From Reyranella sp. (lineage in GTDB: Bacteria; Pseudomonadota; Alphaproteobacteria; Reyranellales; Reyranellaceae), in contig JAUXST010000513.1 of NCBI GenBank assembly GCA_030679805.1, positions 1 to 8,916 on the forward strand: a stretch of 8,916 nucleotides of DNA, written 5' to 3'. The notes below the pieces were generated by a model. That model was not told the DNA's origin, made no database searches, and saw nothing but the letters and a program-made list of their open reading frames with translations. Of the stretch, positions 6,277 through 8,916 are shown piece by piece (the stretch's first letter is position 1; the number at the start of each line of letters is the position of its first letter). The translations under genes were made by a program, and so were the position numbers.

Positions 6277-7011
6277 ATGGCCCATCCCCGTCGGAAACCC
6301 CACCCGCGCAAGGGCGACGTCGCGATGGACAAGGCCGTCTACGACGCCATCCGGCGCGCCATGCTGATGGGCCGGTTGCTGCCCGGGACCAAGCTCGGCG
6401 AGCCGGCGCTTGCCCGCGTCCTCAAGGTCAGCCGCGAGAGGGCGCGCAAGGCGCTGCACCGGCTGGTGCACGAGGGCTGGCTGGAGGCAGTGCCCAACCG
6501 CGGCACTTTCGTGCCGGCGCTCACGATCGAGGAGGTGAGCGAGATCTACGACGTGCGCACGATGCTCGAGACGGCGGTCGTCCAACGCCTCTGCGCCGAA
6601 CACGGCCCGCCGGCGGCGCAGCGCCTTAAGGCGCATGTCAACGAGGAGCGCATCGCGTTCAAGAACGACGATCGCGGCCGGCTGTTCGGCCTGTCGGGCG
6701 AGTTCCATGTGCTGCTGGCCGAGCTTTGCGGCAACGAGCAGCTCTCCAAGCTGCTGCGCGGGCTGCTGACGCGCTCGACGATGCATTTCTCGCTGGCGGC
6801 GCCGGAGCGCTTCCAGAACTGCGCCGGCCCGCACGATCACGCCGACATCGTGAAGGCGATCCTGGCACGCGACGTAAAAAAGGCGGCCAAGCTGATGCTC
6901 GACCACCTCTTGGGTCTCGTGGAGATGCAATCGGCCTGGCAACCGCCCCCGAGTCCGGTGAGGCTCGAGGAGGCGTTTCGCGGGATCGCGGCCGTAAGGC
7001 GGCCAGCCTAG
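6277..7011 (+). CDS. GntR-family transcriptional regulator, FCD subfamily
   Basis: A 244-aa DNA-binding regulator, normal length for the family. The N-terminal winged helix-turn-helix covers about residues 18-83, with AVYDAIRRAMLMGRLLPGTK, the recognition segment VLKVSRERARKALHRL and wing EAVPNRGTFVPAL. The C-terminal all-helical FCD ligand-binding domain follows, with probable metal-site histidines H144 (EFHVLL), H188 (HDHADIV) and H210 (LMLDHLL); the 22-residue spacing between the last two is typical. ATG at 6277 is chosen as the first start after the operators, but it lacks a clear ribosome binding site. ATG at 6325, preceded by AAGGG, would still retain the whole winged helix. It is divergent from the transporter/ureide operon and probably controls it and itself. 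The ligand may be a ureide or its breakdown product. The gene ends tail to tail with gap. Confidence 0.9.
   Translation: MAHPRRKPHPRKGDVAMDKAVYDAIRRAMLMGRLLPGTKLGEPALARVLKVSRERARKALHRLVHEGWLEAVPNRGTFVPALTIEEVSEIYDVRTMLETAVVQRLCAEHGPPAAQRLKAHVNEERIAFKNDDRGRLFGLSGEFHVLLAELCGNEQLSKLLRGLLTRSTMHFSLAAPERFQNCAGPHDHADIVKAILARDVKKAAKLMLDHLLGLVEMQSAWQPPPSPVRLEEAFRGIAAVRRPA
7008..7011. other. CTAG shared by convergent stop codons of gap and the regulator
   Basis: The palindrome CTAG gives TAG on both strands, so the two convergent genes overlap by 4 nt with no intergenic DNA between them. Nearby inverted repeat GGCCG/CGGCC (6990-7004) lies inside coding sequence and has no T-run on either side. Confidence 0.9.
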
Positions 7012-8015
7012 CCGAGCTTGCCCATCGCCACGGCGGTGTCGGACATGCGGTTGGAGAAACCCCATTCGTTGTCGTACCAGCTCATGACACGCACCAGCGT
7101 GCCGTCCATGACCTTGGTCTGGTCCATGTGGAAGGTCGACGAGTGTGGATCGTGGTTGAAGTCGATCGAGACGTTGGGCTGGTCGGTCCAGCCCAGGATG
7201 CCTTTGAGCTGATTGGCCGCGGCGAGCTTGACCGCCTTGTTGATCTCTTCCTTGTCGGTCTTGCGCGAGGCTACGAACTTGAAGTCGATCACCGAGACGT
7301 TGGGCGTCGGCACGCGGATCGATACGCCGTCGAGCTTGCCGTTCAACTCGGGCAGCACCAGGCCCACGGCCTTGGCGGCGCCCGTCGAGGTCGGGATCAT
7401 CGACATCGCGGCGGCGCGGCCGCGATAGAGATCCTTGTGCATGGTGTCGAGCGTCGGCTGGTCCCCGGTATAGGCGTGGATCGTGGTCATGAAGCCGTGC
7501 GTGATGCCGACCGTGTCGTGCATCACCTTGGCGACCGGCGCCAGGCAGTTGGTCGTGCACGACGCGTTGGAGACGACGAGGTGATCTTTGGTGAGCTTGT
7601 CGTGGTTGACGCCGTAGACAACCGTGAGGTCGGCGCCGTCGGCCGGGGCCGAGACCAGCACGCGCCTGGCGCCGGCATCGACATGGGCCGAGGCCGCCTT
7701 CTTCGAGGTGAAGAAGCCGGTGCACTCGAGCGCGATATCGACGCCCAGGGCCTTGTGCGGCAGCTTCGAAGGATCGCGCTCGGCCGTCACCTTGATCTTG
7801 CCACGCCCGACGTCGATCGTGTCGCCGTCGACCTTCACTTCGCCGTTGAAACGGCCGTGCACGGAGTCGAAGCGGAACAGGTGGGCATTGGTCTCGACCG
7901 GGCCGAGATCGTTGATCGCCACGACCTCGATGTCCTTGCGGCCCGACTCCATGATGGCGCGCAGCACATTGCGCCCGATGCGGCCGAAGCCGTTGATAGC
8001 AACCCGAACAGCCAT
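7008..8015 (-). CDS. gap: type I glyceraldehyde-3-phosphate dehydrogenase
   Basis: A 335-aa cytoplasmic enzyme, full family length, converting glyceraldehyde-3-phosphate plus phosphate and NAD(P)+ to 1,3-bisphosphoglycerate, reversibly. Visible: Rossmann start VAINGFGRIGRNVLRA (5-20), catalytic Cys in SNASCTTNCLAP (C153), catalytic His in MTTIHAYTGDQ (H180), phosphate-binding PTSTGAAKAVG (208-218) and C-terminal WYDNEWGFSNRM (313-324). After the S-loop TLDTMHKD replaces the LDLPHKD of strictly NAD-dependent Bacillus enzymes, so cofactor preference is open. It lies 12 nt downstream of tkt with GGAGGA at 8021-8026, indicating one operon serving glycolysis, the pentose phosphate pathway and possibly the Calvin cycle. 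Its TAG stop shares CTAG with the regulator stop. No terminator follows. Confidence 0.97.
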   Translation of the reverse strand: MAVRVAINGFGRIGRNVLRAIMESGRKDIEVVAINDLGPVETNAHLFRFDSVHGRFNGEVKVDGDTIDVGRGKIKVTAERDPSKLPHKALGVDIALECTGFFTSKKAASAHVDAGARRVLVSAPADGADLTVVYGVNHDKLTKDHLVVSNASCTTNCLAPVAKVMHDTVGITHGFMTTIHAYTGDQPTLDTMHKDLYRGRAAAMSMIPTSTGAAKAVGLVLPELNGKLDGVSIRVPTPNVSVIDFKFVASRKTDKEEINKAVKLAAANQLKGILGWTDQPNVSIDFNHDPHSSTFHMDQTKVMDGTLVRVMSWYDNEWGFSNRMSDTAVAMGKLG

Positions 8016-8027
8016 GATCTTCCTCCG

Positions 8028-8916
8028 TTAATTTGCCAGGCGGCGTGCCTCTGCGGCGATCGCCTCGGCGGTGATGCCGAAATGCTTGTAGAGATCGGTG
8101 GCCTTGCCCGATGCGCCAAAGCCCTTCATGCCGACGAAGGCGCCCCGGCTTCCCAGCCAGCGCTCCCAACCGAAGCCGGTCGCCGCTTCGCAGGCGACGC
8201 GGATGGTGCCGTCGCCGCCCAGGACCGTGCTCTGGTATGAAGCGTCCTGCGCGGCAAAGAGTTCCCACGACGGCATCGACACCACGGCGGCGGAAATGCC
8301 GTCCTTGACCAGCAGGTCGCGGGCGGCGAGTGCCAATTGAACCTCGGAACCCGAGGCGATCAGGCGGACGCCGGCCGAAGCGTCGCCCGCCAGAATGTAG
8401 GCGCCACGGGCACACAGGTTCTCGTCACCGGCGCCGCGCACGGTTGGCAGGTTCTGGCGCGTGAGCGCGAGGACGCTGGGGGCATGTAGGGACTCGAGCG
8501 CGAGTTGCCAGCATTCTGCCGTCTCGATGGCGTCGGCCGGGCGTAGCACGCGGAGGTTGGGAATGGCGCGCAGTGCCGCCAAGTGCTCGACCGGCTGATG
8601 CGTGGGCCCGTCTTCGCCAACGCCGATCGAGTCATGAGTCATGACGTAGATCACGCGCAGGCCCATAAAAGCCGAGAGCCGGATCGATGGCCGGCAATAG
8701 TCAGAAAACACCAGGAAGGCGCCGCTGTACGGAATCACGCCGCCATGCAGCGCCATGCCGTTCATGGCAGCGGCCATCGCGTGCTCTCGTATGCCGTAGT
8801 GGAGATAGCGACCGGACGCGTCGGTCTTGGTGAAAGGCTTGAGACCTGCCGTCTTCGTATTGTTCGAGCCCGTGAGGTCGGCCGAGCCGCCGATCGTGTC
8901 GGGCAGCACCGGGTTG
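8028..8916 (-). CDS. tkt: transketolase (C-terminal part, cut by window edge)
   Basis: The last 295 residues of a roughly 660-residue thiamine-diphosphate enzyme that transfers two-carbon ketol units in the non-oxidative pentose phosphate and Calvin pathways. The frame is open through the right edge (NPVLPDTIGGSADLTGSNNT), so a GTG at 8909 is not the true start. Visible in order: catalytic Glu in YLHYGIREHAM (ThDP activation), GAFLVFSDYCRPSIRLSA, VMTHDSIGVGEDGPTHQPVE (phosphosugar-binding His and Asp residues), and the C-terminal domain containing LIASGSEVQLAL, VSMPSWELF and GMKGFGASGKATDLYKHFGI. Nothing looks degraded. It is the gene upstream of gap in the same operon with a 12-nt gap. The promoter lies outside the window. 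Confidence 0.96.
   Translation of the reverse strand, partial: NPVLPDTIGGSADLTGSNNTKTAGLKPFTKTDASGRYLHYGIREHAMAAAMNGMALHGGVIPYSGAFLVFSDYCRPSIRLSAFMGLRVIYVMTHDSIGVGEDGPTHQPVEHLAALRAIPNLRVLRPADAIETAECWQLALESLHAPSVLALTRQNLPTVRGAGDENLCARGAYILAGDASAGVRLIASGSEVQLALAARDLLVKDGISAAVVSMPSWELFAAQDASYQSTVLGGDGTIRVACEAATGFGWERWLGSRGAFVGMKGFGASGKATDLYKHFGITAEAIAAEARRLAN

Noticed and set aside
6990..7004. GGCCG-TAAGG-CGGCC inverted repeat at the end of the regulator gene as a terminator
   Set aside because: The stem is only 5 bp, lies within the coding sequence, and is not followed by a T-run on either strand.
6726..8240. A 504-codon plus-strand open frame opposite gap and tkt
   Set aside because: It is antisense to two strongly recognisable enzymes, shows no family motif, and has a composition rich in Val/Asp/Arg/His as expected from reverse-complement GC-rich codons.
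6238..8415. A 725-codon open frame on the minus strand opposite the regulator and alongside gap/tkt
   Set aside because: It runs in a different frame from gap and tkt and antisense to the regulator, all of which have clear families. Its product is a low-complexity Arg/Gly/His-rich string, typical of GC-rich shadow frames.

Overview
The window looks like chromosomal DNA from a high-GC alphaproteobacterium. The inference rests on dense GC-rich coding with strong third-position GC bias, alphaproteobacterial-style Gap and class I (DhnA-type) aldolase proteins, and PotABCD-type transporters in catabolic operons. A Rhodospirillales or Hyphomicrobiales relative is plausible, but the genus cannot be named from sequence alone. 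Coding density is close to 100%. The only sizeable gaps are 147 nt (6130-6276) and 59 nt (525-583).

Layout, right to left, since nearly everything is on the minus strand. (1) 8916-7008: a central-carbon pair, the C-terminal part of transketolase (tkt, cut by the window edge) followed 12 nt later by glyceraldehyde-3-phosphate dehydrogenase (gap). (2) 6277-7011, plus strand: a GntR/FCD-family regulator whose stop codon overlaps the gap stop codon tail to tail in a shared CTAG. (3) 6130-6276: a divergent control region with two TGTGCACA palindromes exactly 21 bp apart, a likely operator for the regulator. (4) 6129-584: a tightly packed minus-strand operon. In order it encodes an ABC ATPase, a Tat-exported periplasmic binding protein, two inner-membrane permeases, ureidoglycolate lyase (allA), an unrecognised 117-aa protein, and the metal-independent-type allantoinase PuuE. 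(5) 524-1: the N-terminal 174 codons of a DhnA-type class I fructose-bisphosphate aldolase (fba), cut by the left edge.

How it fits together (inference): the regulator senses a small ligand and controls both itself and the divergent operon. The operon imports a compound, plausibly a purine-derived ureide such as allantoin, and degrades it: PuuE opens allantoin to allantoate, and AllA splits ureidoglycolate to glyoxylate and urea. The step between them (allantoicase or allantoate amidohydrolase route) is not encoded here. The ureide block sits between gap and fba, which in many Alphaproteobacteria belong to one tkt-gap-pgk-fba cluster, so it looks like an insertion into or rearrangement of a glycolytic/Calvin-type cluster. 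No mobile element, CRISPR array, tRNA, rRNA or convincing intrinsic terminator was seen.
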